Positions 1 through 5,305 of a stretch of DNA of 6,434 nt are shown here, one piece after another. Location of the stretch: the NCBI GenBank assembly GCA_035528475.1, contig DATKYO010000083.1, positions 1 to 6,434 of the forward strand, given 5' to 3'. This DNA comes from SD8 sp035528475 (GTDB taxonomy: Archaea; Halobacteriota; Methanomicrobia; Methanomicrobiales; Methanospirillaceae). The notes beneath the pieces are model-generated. The model made no database searches. It was not told where the DNA came from and saw only the letters and a list, made by a program, of their open reading frames with translations. Both the position numbers and the translations under genes were made by a program. Every line of letters begins with the position of its first letter. Position 1 is the first letter of the stretch.

Positions 1-544
1 AACCGGTAGGAGTGGGTGTTGGGATCGTAGGAGTCGGCGATATAGTCGGAAAAGTGGTGGGTGTTGTTGTGGGGGGGGACGTGGTTGGAGAGGTAGTTGG
101 TGTTGTTGTAGTAGGAGCTGTTGTTGGAGAGGTAGTTGGCGTAGTTGTAGGTGTCTGTGTCGGGATCGCATTCACTGTGATATAATCATATTTTATTTTC
201 ACATGCGATCCCTGTTCGTCTCGCCTGTCGAAAGTAACTGTGTATATTCCAGGACTGGTGTATTTATGCACTATGTCCGTTGAGGATGTTTCATTATGGG
301 TTCCATCCCCAAAGAACCATTCACGAAAGAAGACCTCGCCGGGAGAATCGGTGACATCCGTAAATAACACGTACAGGGGGACTTGTCCTGTTGTTGTATT
401 AACCGTAAAATCGATATTCACCGGAACAAATGTTGGTGTCGGGGTCGGGGTCGGTGTTTCATTCTGTGCTGATACCGGCACCATCAAAAAAAGGGTACCG
501 AGAATAAAAATAATAACCGTGATTCGATATTTTTCTGCAGTCAT
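1..544 (-). CDS. Secreted PKD-domain protein with Thr/Pro-rich linkers (partial, C-terminus off the left edge)
   Basis: The leftward frame is open from the ATG at 544-542 to the window edge, giving 181 codons and no stop. Residues 1-26 look like a signal peptide: short charged N-terminus, hydrophobic core at about 8-24, and a VSA-Q cleavage-like site. A TPTPTPT linker (about 30-38) follows, then one PKD domain at about 40-125 with the hallmark WFFGDG (76-81) and HKYTSPGIYTVTF (93-105). From about 128 onward the chain is almost only Thr, Pro and Ser, typical of a stalk or spacer in archaeal surface proteins, probably glycosylated (inference). GGGGGA lies about six bases before the ATG, and an in-frame stop upstream rules out a longer N-terminus in that frame. 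PKD domains usually mediate protein or carbohydrate contacts outside the cell. The specific role depends on the missing C-terminal part. Confident of the gene and domain type, not of function. Confidence 0.88.
   Translation of the reverse strand, partial: MTAEKYRITVIIFILGTLFLMVPVSAQNETPTPTPTPTFVPVNIDFTVNTTTGQVPLYVLFTDVTDSPGEVFFREWFFGDGTHNETSSTDIVHKYTSPGIYTVTFDRRDEQGSHVKIKYDYITVNAIPTQTPTTTPTTSPTTAPTTTTPTTSPTTSPPTTTPTTFPTISPTPTIPTPTPTG
45..149 (-). repeat. Three degenerate 39-bp tandem units encoding a 13-residue Thr/Pro repeat
   Basis: Units begin at 45, 84 and 123 on the plus strand with a constant 39-base period. The 27-base cores starting at 84 and 123 are nearly identical, and the core at 45 matches the one at 84 at 21 of 27 positions. 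In protein they give TTPTTSPTTAPTT, TTPTTSPTTSPPT and TTPTTFPTISPTP. The coding strand also contains a run of eight C (71-78), a possible slippage tract. The array lies in the linker of the PKD protein and may continue beyond the window. Confidence 0.75.
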
Positions 545-796
545 AATATTCCCCCATCGGCAAAGCCCTTACCGTAATTGAATTTTGGGCTTTTTCTTCA
601 CTACTCCACACACAATTGTATGTCTACCACATATATATGATTAACACCAAAATGAAGACTCTCTTTAAATATAGTATTTTTAATAATTTGAGCATGATAT
701 TCATATTATATTTGCTATTCGCATTTTAAAGACGAATTATTTGATTATTTTTTCCAAAGCATACATTGATGAGCTAGTATGACTATCGGTAACTAT
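545..796. promoter_or_regulatory. AT-rich divergent intergenic region with candidate promoters
   Basis: This stretch separates the leftward PKD gene from the rightward HEAT gene and shows no convincing coding frame. Two candidate TATA boxes are visible. TCATATATAT on the minus strand (640-631) would give a leader of about 65 bases for the PKD gene. An ATATTATATTT segment on the plus strand (about 701-712) would give a leader of about 80-85 bases for the HEAT gene. Both are AT-rich matches in an AT-rich stretch, so the exact boxes are uncertain. Confidence 0.4.
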
Positions 797-813
797 CCTC
801 CGGGGGGGAGGTG
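797..813 (+). promoter_or_regulatory. Shine-Dalgarno GGAGGTG inside a CCTCC/GGAGG hairpin, deciding the HEAT gene start
   Basis: CCTCC (797-801) can pair with GGAGG (807-811) around a five-G loop, giving a five-base-pair GC stem. GGAGGTG (807-813) is a near-perfect complement to the archaeal 16S 3' end and sits six bases before the GTG at 820. That spacing argues for initiation at 820. It argues against the GTG at 811, which lies within the Shine-Dalgarno itself. Whether the stem really masks the site in the cell is inference. Confidence 0.6.
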
Positions 814-819
814 GGAATC

Positions 820-1182
820 GTGTTAGACGAAACACGGGATGAAGAACACCATTCCGGAGAAGAAAGATGGGAAGATGTATCCAAACTCCGGAAACTAGGC
901 CGTAGTGCTACAGAGTATCTTATAATTGACCTTTGGGACGAAGATAAAAAAGTACGGCTTGCTGCAGTGAATGCCCTTGCATCGATAAAAGATTTAAGGG
1001 CATATGAACACCTGGTTTCTCTTCTTGATGACGGGGATCAGGATATCAGATTTGCGACCGCAGTTGCATTGGGCGAACTGGGGGACGAAAGGGCAGTCCC
1101 TCCTCTTGAAAAGGCCTGTAATGACCCTAATCGTTATGTTCGAACTGCGGCTCTGGAATCGATTCAGAAAATAAAACCCTGA
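820..1182 (+). CDS. Small HEAT-repeat (PBS lyase HEAT-like) protein
   Basis: The product is 120 residues from the GTG at 820. That start is chosen because GGAGGTG lies six bases upstream; the GTG at 811 would add three residues and falls within the Shine-Dalgarno. The N-terminus (1-24) is charged and rich in Glu, Asp and Arg, with no signal peptide or membrane segment. Three helical repeats follow at about 29-59, 60-91 and 92-120, each with the D-x-x-x-x-V/I-R-x-A-A/T-x-x-A/S-L pattern (DKKVRLAAVNAL, DQDIRFATAVAL, NRYVRTAALESI). Such short repeat solenoids are common in methanogens and act as protein-binding scaffolds. They resemble phycocyanin lyase HEAT repeats, but a bilin lyase role is not implied in an archaeon. 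The gene is convergent with the P-II gene downstream, with only 52 bases between stops, and there is no sign that it belongs to the nitrogen cluster. Partner unknown. Confidence 0.87.
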   Translation: MLDETRDEEHHSGEERWEDVSKLRKLGRSATEYLIIDLWDEDKKVRLAAVNALASIKDLRAYEHLVSLLDDGDQDIRFATAVALGELGDERAVPPLEKACNDPNRYVRTAALESIQKIKP

Positions 1183-1189
1183 TATCACT

Positions 1190-1210
1190 ATTTTTAATAT
1201 ATGTTTTTAT
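1190..1210 (+). terminator. T-rich terminator after the HEAT gene
   Basis: Two T5 runs (1191-1195 and 1204-1208) follow the HEAT stop codon within 30 bases, in an AT-rich setting. Archaeal RNA polymerase commonly terminates at such U-rich tracts without a strong hairpin. Confidence 0.5.
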
Positions 1211-1223
1211 TGAAAATCGATTT

Positions 1224-1234
1224 AAAAAAGAGGA
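1224..1234 (-). terminator. T6 terminator after the amt-glnK operon
   Basis: On the minus strand TCCTCTTTTTT begins immediately after the P-II stop codon (1237-1235), with T6 at 1229-1224. This fits a U-tract terminator for the leftward amt-glnK transcript. Confidence 0.5.
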
Positions 1235-1564
1235 TTAAAGGTTTTCTTCCCCGGTACGGACTTTAATAGACCGTTCAACAGGAAGGATAAATATTCTCCC
1301 GTCACCTATCTTTCCGGTCTTTGCTGCCTCACATATTAATCTAATTACCAAATCGGCATCTTTTTCGGTTATCACGATTTCAACCAGGAGTTTCGGAATA
1401 AGATCAACGGTAATTGCACCTCCCCGATATTGGAGGGAAATTCCCTTTTGGTCACCCCGTCCCATCACTTCCATGATGGTCATTCCGTAAATGCCGTGGT
1501 TTTCAAGGGCTTTTTTAACAAATTCAAGACGTTCAGGCCTTATTATAGCCTTTATCATCTTCAT
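1235..1564 (-). CDS. glnK: P-II nitrogen regulatory protein (first copy, partner of Amt)
   Basis: The product is 109 residues, a normal P-II length, and aligns without gaps to the P-II family. P-II trimers bind ATP or ADP and 2-oxoglutarate and control ammonium channels and glutamine synthetase. Gln39 and Lys58 (2-oxoglutarate and ATP site) are present, as is the B-loop TGKIGDGRIF (83-92), with Lys101 and Arg103 near the C-terminus. The T-loop reads QKGISLQYRGGAITVD (39-54). Arg47, which plugs the Amt pore in the E. coli AmtB-GlnK complex, is kept, but position 51 is Ile instead of the Tyr that enteric GlnD uridylylates. Covalent control at that site is therefore excluded. The gene starts 16 bases after the amt stop, with GGGGGGATGA between them. 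A second Met at position 3 is an alternative start. The amt-glnK pairing points to control of Amt as its main job. Confidence 0.95.
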   Translation of the reverse strand: MKMIKAIIRPERLEFVKKALENHGIYGMTIMEVMGRGDQKGISLQYRGGAITVDLIPKLLVEIVITEKDADLVIRLICEAAKTGKIGDGRIFILPVERSIKVRTGEENL

Positions 1565-1580
1565 GCTGTTTCATCCCCCC

Positions 1581-2777
1581 TTATACACGTTCCCCGTGCT
1601 GTGAAATGTCCAGCCCAACGTATTCTTCCTGTTCGCTGACACGTAATCCAAGAGTCATATCCACAGATTTAGCGAGGATCAGGGTTACGACGAATGCATA
1701 GATTAAAGCGGCAAATGCGCCGACTGCATTGGCAATAAACTGCTGCATATTTCCTTCAATGAGTCCGGAATATCCTCCGATTGCAACTGTGGCAAATATG
1801 CCCGTGGCGATTGCCCCCCAGAGACCCCCGACTCCATGGACTGCCCAGGCATCCAGACTTTCGTCCATCTTCCGGTTCAGTCTCCAGAGCATGGCTGCGT
1901 AACAGAGAACCCCTGCAATGGCTCCGATGACTATCGACGGCAACACTCCCACATATCCGGCTGCAGGGGTTATCGCAACCAGTCCGGCCACTGCGCCACT
2001 TACCATGCCCAGGGAACTGGGCTTGCCACGTAGCCAGCTCGCACAAAGCCAGGAAAGCGCTCCTGCAGCGGCAGACGTATTTGTGACAAGGAATGCATTT
2101 GCCGCCAGTGAATCAGCCGCAAGGGCACTTCCGGCATTGAACCCGAACCATCCGAACCAGAGCAGAGCGGCTCCCAGCAGGGTCATGGGTATATTGTGCG
2201 GTTCCATGCTGTATTCGCCAAATCCAGCCCTTTTCCCGATGACGAGAGCGACTGCAAGGGCAGCAAATCCTGAACTGATATGGACTACCGTCCCCCCTGC
2301 AAAGTCAAGGGAACCAAAGACTCCTGCCCAACCTCCCCCCCATGCCCAATGCGCCAGGGGATCGTACACCAGTGTGGTCCAAAGCAACGCGAATATAATG
2401 AATGACGAGAGTTTCACTCTCTCTGCAAATCCCGACGTAACTATAGCCATAGCGATAGCGGCGAATACCATCTGAAAGGCGACAAAGATCAAAGGCGGAT
2501 ATCCGGCATCTCCGGCCTGGGCAGCTATCCCCTCAAGGCCAAGATATTGAAGATTGCCTATGAATCCCCCGATATCCTGACCAAATGCGAGGGAGTATCC
2601 GAAAAGGATCCATTGTATGCTTATCAATGCGAATACAATGAATGCCAGGGCCACCATTGAAATAAAATTTTTCCTCCGGACAAGTCCTCCATAGAAAAAT
2701 CCCACTCCAGGAGTCATCAGCATGACCAGAGCAGTTGCTATGAGAAGCCAGGCCGTAGTTCCAGTATCAAGTGTCAT
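1581..2777 (-). CDS. amt: Ammonium transporter Amt
   Basis: The product is 398 residues with about eleven hydrophobic segments, the standard size and topology for archaeal Amt. It is a trimeric membrane channel that takes up ammonium. Visible hallmarks include MTPGVGFFYGGLVRRKN near the N-terminus and WAWGGGW (144-150), whose first Trp-containing stretch corresponds to the ammonium recruitment site. The signature DFAGGTVVHISSG (158-170) carries the first pore histidine, His166, and AVHGVGG (312-318) carries the second, His314. The cytosolic tail, LRVSEQEEYVGLDISQHGE (378-396), is the conserved element that couples subunits and contacts GlnK. Compared with E. coli AmtB there is no cleaved signal peptide, and the N-terminus is a little shorter. 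GAGGT sits five bases before the ATG. The next gene downstream is the P-II gene, 16 bases away, so the two form an operon. Confidence 0.97.
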   Translation of the reverse strand: MTLDTGTTAWLLIATALVMLMTPGVGFFYGGLVRRKNFISMVALAFIVFALISIQWILFGYSLAFGQDIGGFIGNLQYLGLEGIAAQAGDAGYPPLIFVAFQMVFAAIAMAIVTSGFAERVKLSSFIIFALLWTTLVYDPLAHWAWGGGWAGVFGSLDFAGGTVVHISSGFAALAVALVIGKRAGFGEYSMEPHNIPMTLLGAALLWFGWFGFNAGSALAADSLAANAFLVTNTSAAAGALSWLCASWLRGKPSSLGMVSGAVAGLVAITPAAGYVGVLPSIVIGAIAGVLCYAAMLWRLNRKMDESLDAWAVHGVGGLWGAIATGIFATVAIGGYSGLIEGNMQQFIANAVGAFAALIYAFVVTLILAKSVDMTLGLRVSEQEEYVGLDISQHGERV

Positions 2778-2877
2778 TTTTTACCTCGTGAAATTCTCAT
2801 TGTTTTCCTTGCAATCCGGTCTAAATAATCAGACAAATGCATAGTTCATCTTTCTGAATTTCAAACTATTCCCTTAG

Positions 2878-2886
2878 TTTTATAAG
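2878..2886 (-). promoter_or_regulatory. Candidate amt promoter (TATA-like CTTATAAAA)
   Basis: On the minus strand CTTATAAAA is preceded by an A-rich stretch that could serve as a BRE. A start site about 25 bases downstream would leave a leader of roughly 75 bases before the amt ATG. Other AT-rich boxes exist further upstream, for example near 3045-3060, so this is the nearest plausible box rather than a certain one. Confidence 0.4.
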
Positions 2887-2971
2887 TTTTGGAGAATGGT
2901 TCCTTGAATAATTCTTTTGCATTATCCATGTTTCATAAGCAGTATACCCATGATTTGCCCTCCCAAGGAAC

Positions 2972-2998
2972 AGGATCCGGGAAGGATAATGAAGGATA
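2972..2998. repeat. AGGAT direct repeats at helical spacing upstream of amt
   Basis: AGGAT occurs at 2972, 2983 and 2993. The last two are part of an eight-base direct repeat, GAAGGATA, at 2981-2988 and 2991-2998. The 10-11 base spacing places the copies on one face of the helix, about 200 bases upstream of the amt start. A protein-binding role is inference. Confidence 0.4.
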
Positions 2999-3191
2999 CG
3001 AGATGTATGCATGTGTTAGAAGGAAGTTAGTTTCTATCAGTATTTAATATTTTGGTTTTTATCAAATCATTCTCTTTTTAAAAGAAATCAATAAACAATA
3101 ACGATATCAGGGATGGTATTCCTGAAGTTTTCCAGGCAGGTAAGAAAAAGAGAACATGCAAATATAATCGCTGTAAATACAGTAATAATGA

Positions 3192-3212
3192 CCGGGGTAT
3201 GAATAACCCCGG
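3192..3212. other. Hairpin-forming inverted repeat CCGGGGT/ACCCCGG
   Basis: Seven-base perfect arms (3192-3198 and 3206-3212) flank a seven-base loop. The GC-rich stem stands out in an AT-rich gap. It lies downstream of the second P-II gene on the minus strand and could be a terminator stem or part of a structured RNA. Confidence 0.6.
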
Positions 3213-3222
3213 CCTTCCAGAG

Positions 3223-3246
3223 CGAATGCACCTAATACTGCATTCG
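3223..3246. other. Hairpin-forming inverted repeat CGAATGCA/TGCATTCG
   Basis: Eight-base perfect arms (3223-3230 and 3239-3246) flank an eight-base loop. It is one of three consecutive hairpins within about 100 bases at the 3' end of the second P-II gene. Confidence 0.6.
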
Positions 3247-3261
3247 GAGAGAAATTTTACG

Positions 3262-3291
3262 GGAGGCCTGATAGTTACATATCAAACCTCC
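3262..3291 (-). terminator. Twelve-base-pair RNA hairpin spanning the P-II stop codon
   Basis: In the leftward transcript GGAGGUUUGAUA (3291-3280) pairs with UAUCAGGCCUCC (3273-3262) around a six-base loop. Ten pairs are Watson-Crick and two are G-U wobbles. On the opposite strand the wobble positions become A-C mismatches, so the full stem forms only in RNA of the P-II gene's own strand. It overlaps the stop codon (3284-3282). No long U-tract follows directly, so it may be a 3'-end stabiliser or processing signal rather than a plain terminator. Confidence 0.55.
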
Positions 3292-3611
3292 ACTTCATTT
3301 GATCTCACCCTTACCGATTTATCCAGAGGCATAACAAAAATTCGCCCATCGCCCATCTTTCCCGTTTTTCCGAACTTTTCTATGGCCTGAACTACCGCAT
3401 TTTCGTCCTGGTCTTGTACAACAATTTCCATGCTTACTTTTGGAAGAAAATCTACTCCGAGAATACCTCCCCTGAACTGGAGAGAAAGTCCTTTCTGTTC
3501 TCCCCTTCCCATAACACTTCTAATTGTCATTCCATAAATTTCCAGTTCTCCCAGGGCTTTTTGAATGAACGGAACCCGTTCTTCCCGAACTATGGCCTGG
3601 ATAAATCTCAT
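3282..3611 (-). CDS. glnK: P-II nitrogen regulatory protein (second copy)
   Basis: The product is 109 residues and aligns without gaps to the P-II encoded next to amt, with about half the residues identical by eye (56 of 109). The 2-oxoglutarate residues Gln39 and Lys58, the B-loop TGKMGDGRIF (83-92), and Arg101 and Arg103 are kept, so ligand binding is expected. The T-loop reads QKGLSLQFRGGILGVD (39-54). Tyr51 is Leu and Tyr46 is Phe, so neither tyrosine of the classical YRGxxY signature remains, while Arg47 is kept. The gene starts in a TAATG overlap with the 93-residue gene upstream, and GAGGAG lies five bases before the ATG, so it is probably translationally coupled. Its position downstream of glnA and apart from amt suggests that it acts on glutamine synthetase or a different partner (inference). 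Confidence 0.93.
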   Translation of the reverse strand: MRFIQAIVREERVPFIQKALGELEIYGMTIRSVMGRGEQKGLSLQFRGGILGVDFLPKVSMEIVVQDQDENAVVQAIEKFGKTGKMGDGRIFVMPLDKSVRVRSNEVEV

Positions 3612-3892
3612 TATTTCTCCTCATTTGGCGTTGAATCTGACGATTCTCTCTCTTTTTCAGCATTTGATGTTGAATCTGACAATTCTCTCTCTTTTTCCAC
3701 ACCCCTGTATATCATTTCATCGCGGTCTGACTCATTTTCCGGTTGAGAGATTGGCAGCCAGTATACCACCTCCGTGTTCCTGTCATCACGGGTGTTACCA
3801 CATTTCCCTTCATAATCTGCATGGCGGCAGGTCGCCCACGGCAACTGTTTCTTTCCCATCTTTATCTTTAGAGGAAGGAAGTAATCATCCAT
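3611..3892 (-). CDS. Small acidic-tailed protein of unknown function, coupled to P-II
   Basis: I do not recognise this family. The frame gives 93 residues from the ATG at 3892, or 82 from the Met at residue 12 (ATG at 3859-3857). Neither start has a clear Shine-Dalgarno. A TATA-like stretch near 3919-3926 would suit a nearly leaderless mRNA from 3892, while one near 3894-3904 would favour 3859. Residues 13-50 are the folded-looking part and include Cys22, His24 and Cys31, aromatic residues and VVYWLP (42-47). Residues 51-93 are strongly charged and low-complexity, with two 13-residue repeats (66-78 and 79-91). There is no signal peptide or membrane segment. Its stop overlaps the P-II start as TAATG, and glnA ends 38 bases upstream, so it is likely co-expressed with one or both. 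That context suggests a role in nitrogen control, but this is association only. Confidence 0.65.
   Translation of the reverse strand: MDDYFLPLKIKMGKKQLPWATCRHADYEGKCGNTRDDRNTEVVYWLPISQPENESDRDEMIYRGVEKERELSDSTSNAEKERESSDSTPNEEK
3621..3698 (-). repeat. 39-bp tandem duplication within the small acidic-tailed gene
   Basis: Units 3621-3659 and 3660-3698 agree at 34 of 39 positions by eye. They encode EKERELSDSTSNA and EKERESSDSTPNE. The unit is a multiple of three, so the duplication keeps the frame and lengthens the acidic tail. Confidence 0.8.
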
Positions 3893-3923
3893 ATAATATA
3901 AATATTCCTATAAAATTTTTTAT

Positions 3924-3930
3924 AAAAAAA
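3924..3930 (-). terminator. T7 tract directly after the glnA stop codon
   Basis: On the minus strand seven T follow the glnA TAA without a gap, then an A/T palindrome. This resembles an archaeal U-tract terminator. The same AT-rich 38 bases also hold TATA-like boxes for the next gene, so glnA may be terminated here, read through, or both. Confidence 0.4.
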
Positions 3931-5259
3931 TTAGTAGGATGCCAGGTAACGATCGAGTTCCCAGGGGTGAACCGTGGTCCGGTATGATTCTGTTTCAAGT
4001 TCTGCAATGGAATTTAAACCCTCCATAATATGCGGGCCCATAGTTCCGGTTATTATAGGATCATTGTTCAACGCAATGTTTGCATCATAGAGCGATCCAG
4101 GAAGCATTTCAATTCCCCTTTCTTTGCGTTCGTCCGCATTCAGGTGATAGATATTGACATCGGTGCTTTCAGGAGGTTCTATTTTATTTTTAATTCCATC
4201 AAGACCCGCTGCAAGCATTGCCGCAAAGCAGAGGTATGGATTGCACATGGGATCAGGGCTCCTGAACTCGGCCCGTGTGCTTTTCCCGCGAGCGGCAGGC
4301 ACCCTGACAAGAGCGGACCTGTTTGTGGCACTCCATGATATATAGACCGGAGCTTCGTACCCTGGTACCAGCCGTTTATACGAATTTATTGTAGGATTTG
4401 CGATCCTAGTAATTGCTTTTGCGTGTGTGAGCAGGCCACCGATGTAATAGAGTGCAGTCTCACTCAGCTGACGCGGACTGTCGGGATCGTAAAATGCATT
4501 ATTCCCATCTTTTTCAAGTGACATGTGAGTATGCATCCCGGATCCATTGATGCCCCCGAGGGGTTTGGCCATAAATGTAGCATGCAGATTCCGTTGCAGT
4601 GCCAGCGTCTTTGTGGCGAATTTAAACGTAATAACCCTGTCAGCGCTATCCAGTGCGGTGCTGTACTTGAAATCGATCTCGTGCTGGCTTTCCGCTACTT
4701 CGTGATGGGAGGCCTCGATCTCGAACCCCATCTGGTTAAGTGCAAGCACTATATCTCTCCGTACATCTTCCGCATAATCCGTGGGGGCAAGGTCAAAGTA
4801 CCCTCCAAAATCCTGGAATGTAGTGCTCGGCCTTCCGTCAAGCATCTTGAAAAGGAAAAATTCAAGTTCAGGTCCAGTATTGTAGGTAAAACCCATCTTT
4901 GCCGCTTCCTGAATGACCTTTTTCAGGACGTGCCGTGGATCTCCTTCAAACGGTTTGTTTCCATATGTATACACATCGCAGATAAACCGTGCAACACGAG
5001 CGTCGGCAGGCCTCCATGGGATAATTGAATAGGTATGCGGATCAGGCTTCAGAAGCATATCCGATTCTTCAATCCTGGCGAATCCTTCTATCGAGGACCC
5101 ATCAAACCAGATTCCCTCTGTTAACGCTTTTTCTGCCTGTTCGACCGGAATGGCTACATTCTTTGGCATACCCTGAATATCGGTGAACTGTAGACGCAGG
5201 AATTTGACCAGATCTGCATCAATTCTCTCCAGCATTTCCGATACGAGATCGTTTGACAT
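3931..5259 (-). CDS. glnA: Glutamine synthetase, type I (GSI-alpha)
   Basis: The 442-residue product makes glutamine from glutamate, ammonia and ATP as a cytoplasmic dodecamer. The length matches GSI-alpha enzymes. Visible hallmarks are FDGSSIEGFARIEESDM (52-68) with the active-site Asp53, and metal-site GPELEFF (129-135; Glu131, Glu133) and HHEVAESQHEID (185-196; Glu187, Glu194). The ATP-binding KPLGGINGSGMHTHMSL (232-248) includes His243. The glutamate-binding region is NPTINSYKRLVPGYEAPV (288-305), with latch Glu302, and RAEFRSPDP (329-337) carries Glu331. Arg62 matches the residue that mediates glutamine feedback in Bacillus subtilis GS. The insert and adenylylation site of GSI-beta enzymes are absent, so control is likely by effectors or protein partners such as P-II. 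No Shine-Dalgarno precedes the ATG; a TATA-like box about 30 bases upstream suggests a leaderless or nearly leaderless mRNA. Confidence 0.98.
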   Translation of the reverse strand: MSNDLVSEMLERIDADLVKFLRLQFTDIQGMPKNVAIPVEQAEKALTEGIWFDGSSIEGFARIEESDMLLKPDPHTYSIIPWRPADARVARFICDVYTYGNKPFEGDPRHVLKKVIQEAAKMGFTYNTGPELEFFLFKMLDGRPSTTFQDFGGYFDLAPTDYAEDVRRDIVLALNQMGFEIEASHHEVAESQHEIDFKYSTALDSADRVITFKFATKTLALQRNLHATFMAKPLGGINGSGMHTHMSLEKDGNNAFYDPDSPRQLSETALYYIGGLLTHAKAITRIANPTINSYKRLVPGYEAPVYISWSATNRSALVRVPAARGKSTRAEFRSPDPMCNPYLCFAAMLAAGLDGIKNKIEPPESTDVNIYHLNADERKERGIEMLPGSLYDANIALNNDPIITGTMGPHIMEGLNSIAELETESYRTTVHPWELDRYLASY

Positions 5260-5261
5260 AT

Positions 5262-5275
5262 GGAAAAAAGCTTCT
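5262..5275 (-). promoter_or_regulatory. Candidate NrpR-type operator at the glnA start site
   Basis: The plus strand reads GGAAAAAAGCTTCT, matching the GGAA-N6-TTCC operator known for the methanogen nitrogen repressor NrpR at seven of eight half-site positions. It lies three bases upstream of the glnA ATG, over the start site predicted from the TATA-like box, a typical place for a repressor. NrpR itself is not in the window, and a match this short can arise by chance in AT-rich DNA. Confidence 0.45.
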
Positions 5276-5283
5276 ACCCAATT

Positions 5284-5297
5284 TTATTTATATTTAA
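5284..5297. promoter_or_regulatory. Shared divergent TATA region for glnA and the glutamate synthase gene
   Basis: Read leftward, AAATATAAATAAAA would place transcription start at about 5260-5265, almost at the glnA ATG. Read rightward, TTTATATTT would place it near 5317, leaving a leader of about 45 bases for the amidotransferase gene. The intergenic gap is only 102 bases, so both promoters must lie close together. Boxes were assigned by eye. Confidence 0.45.
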
Positions 5298-5305
5298 TTG
5301 AATAA

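Larger units (their letters stand above)
2778..3261. other. Long structured intergenic region upstream of amt
   Basis: About 500 bases separate the upstream P-II gene from amt, unusually long for this compact cluster. No frame here has convincing coding features. It holds, from right to left in the direction of amt transcription, two GC-rich hairpins, T-rich stretches (for example TTTTTCTTA at 3150-3142), an A/T palindrome around 3073-3085, phased AGGAT repeats (2972-2998) and a TATA-like box (2886-2878). It may contain the amt promoter with operators, the 3' end of the P-II transcript, and possibly a small RNA. Confidence 0.5.

Noticed and set aside
45..149. CRISPR-like array
   Set aside because: The repeats are contiguous, degenerate and in frame within a Thr/Pro linker, with no spacers.
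240..581. A 113-codon plus-strand open frame
   Set aside because: It is antisense to the signal peptide and PKD domain of the leftward gene, which has clear family motifs.
1918..2475. A 185-codon plus-strand open frame
   Set aside because: It lies wholly inside amt on the opposite strand, has a composition typical of an antisense shadow (Pro/Ala/Ser rich), and the amt frame is unmistakable.
2891..2903. GGAGAATGGTTCC as an NrpR operator for amt
   Set aside because: The spacer is five instead of six bases and one half-site base is wrong, so it is too weak to annotate, although it lies next to the candidate TATA box.
3199..3390. A 63-codon plus-strand open frame
   Set aside because: It begins inside a hairpin and runs antisense into the P-II 3' end. 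No ribosome-binding site is evident.
3565..3987. A 140-codon plus-strand open frame across the small gene
   Set aside because: It overlaps the ends of two genes (P-II and glnA) on the other strand. The minus-strand frame has the TAATG coupling and the GAGGAG for P-II, so the minus-strand reading is preferred.
4525..5028. A 167-codon plus-strand open frame
   Set aside because: It is antisense to the well-conserved glnA coding sequence and shows no domain features of its own.
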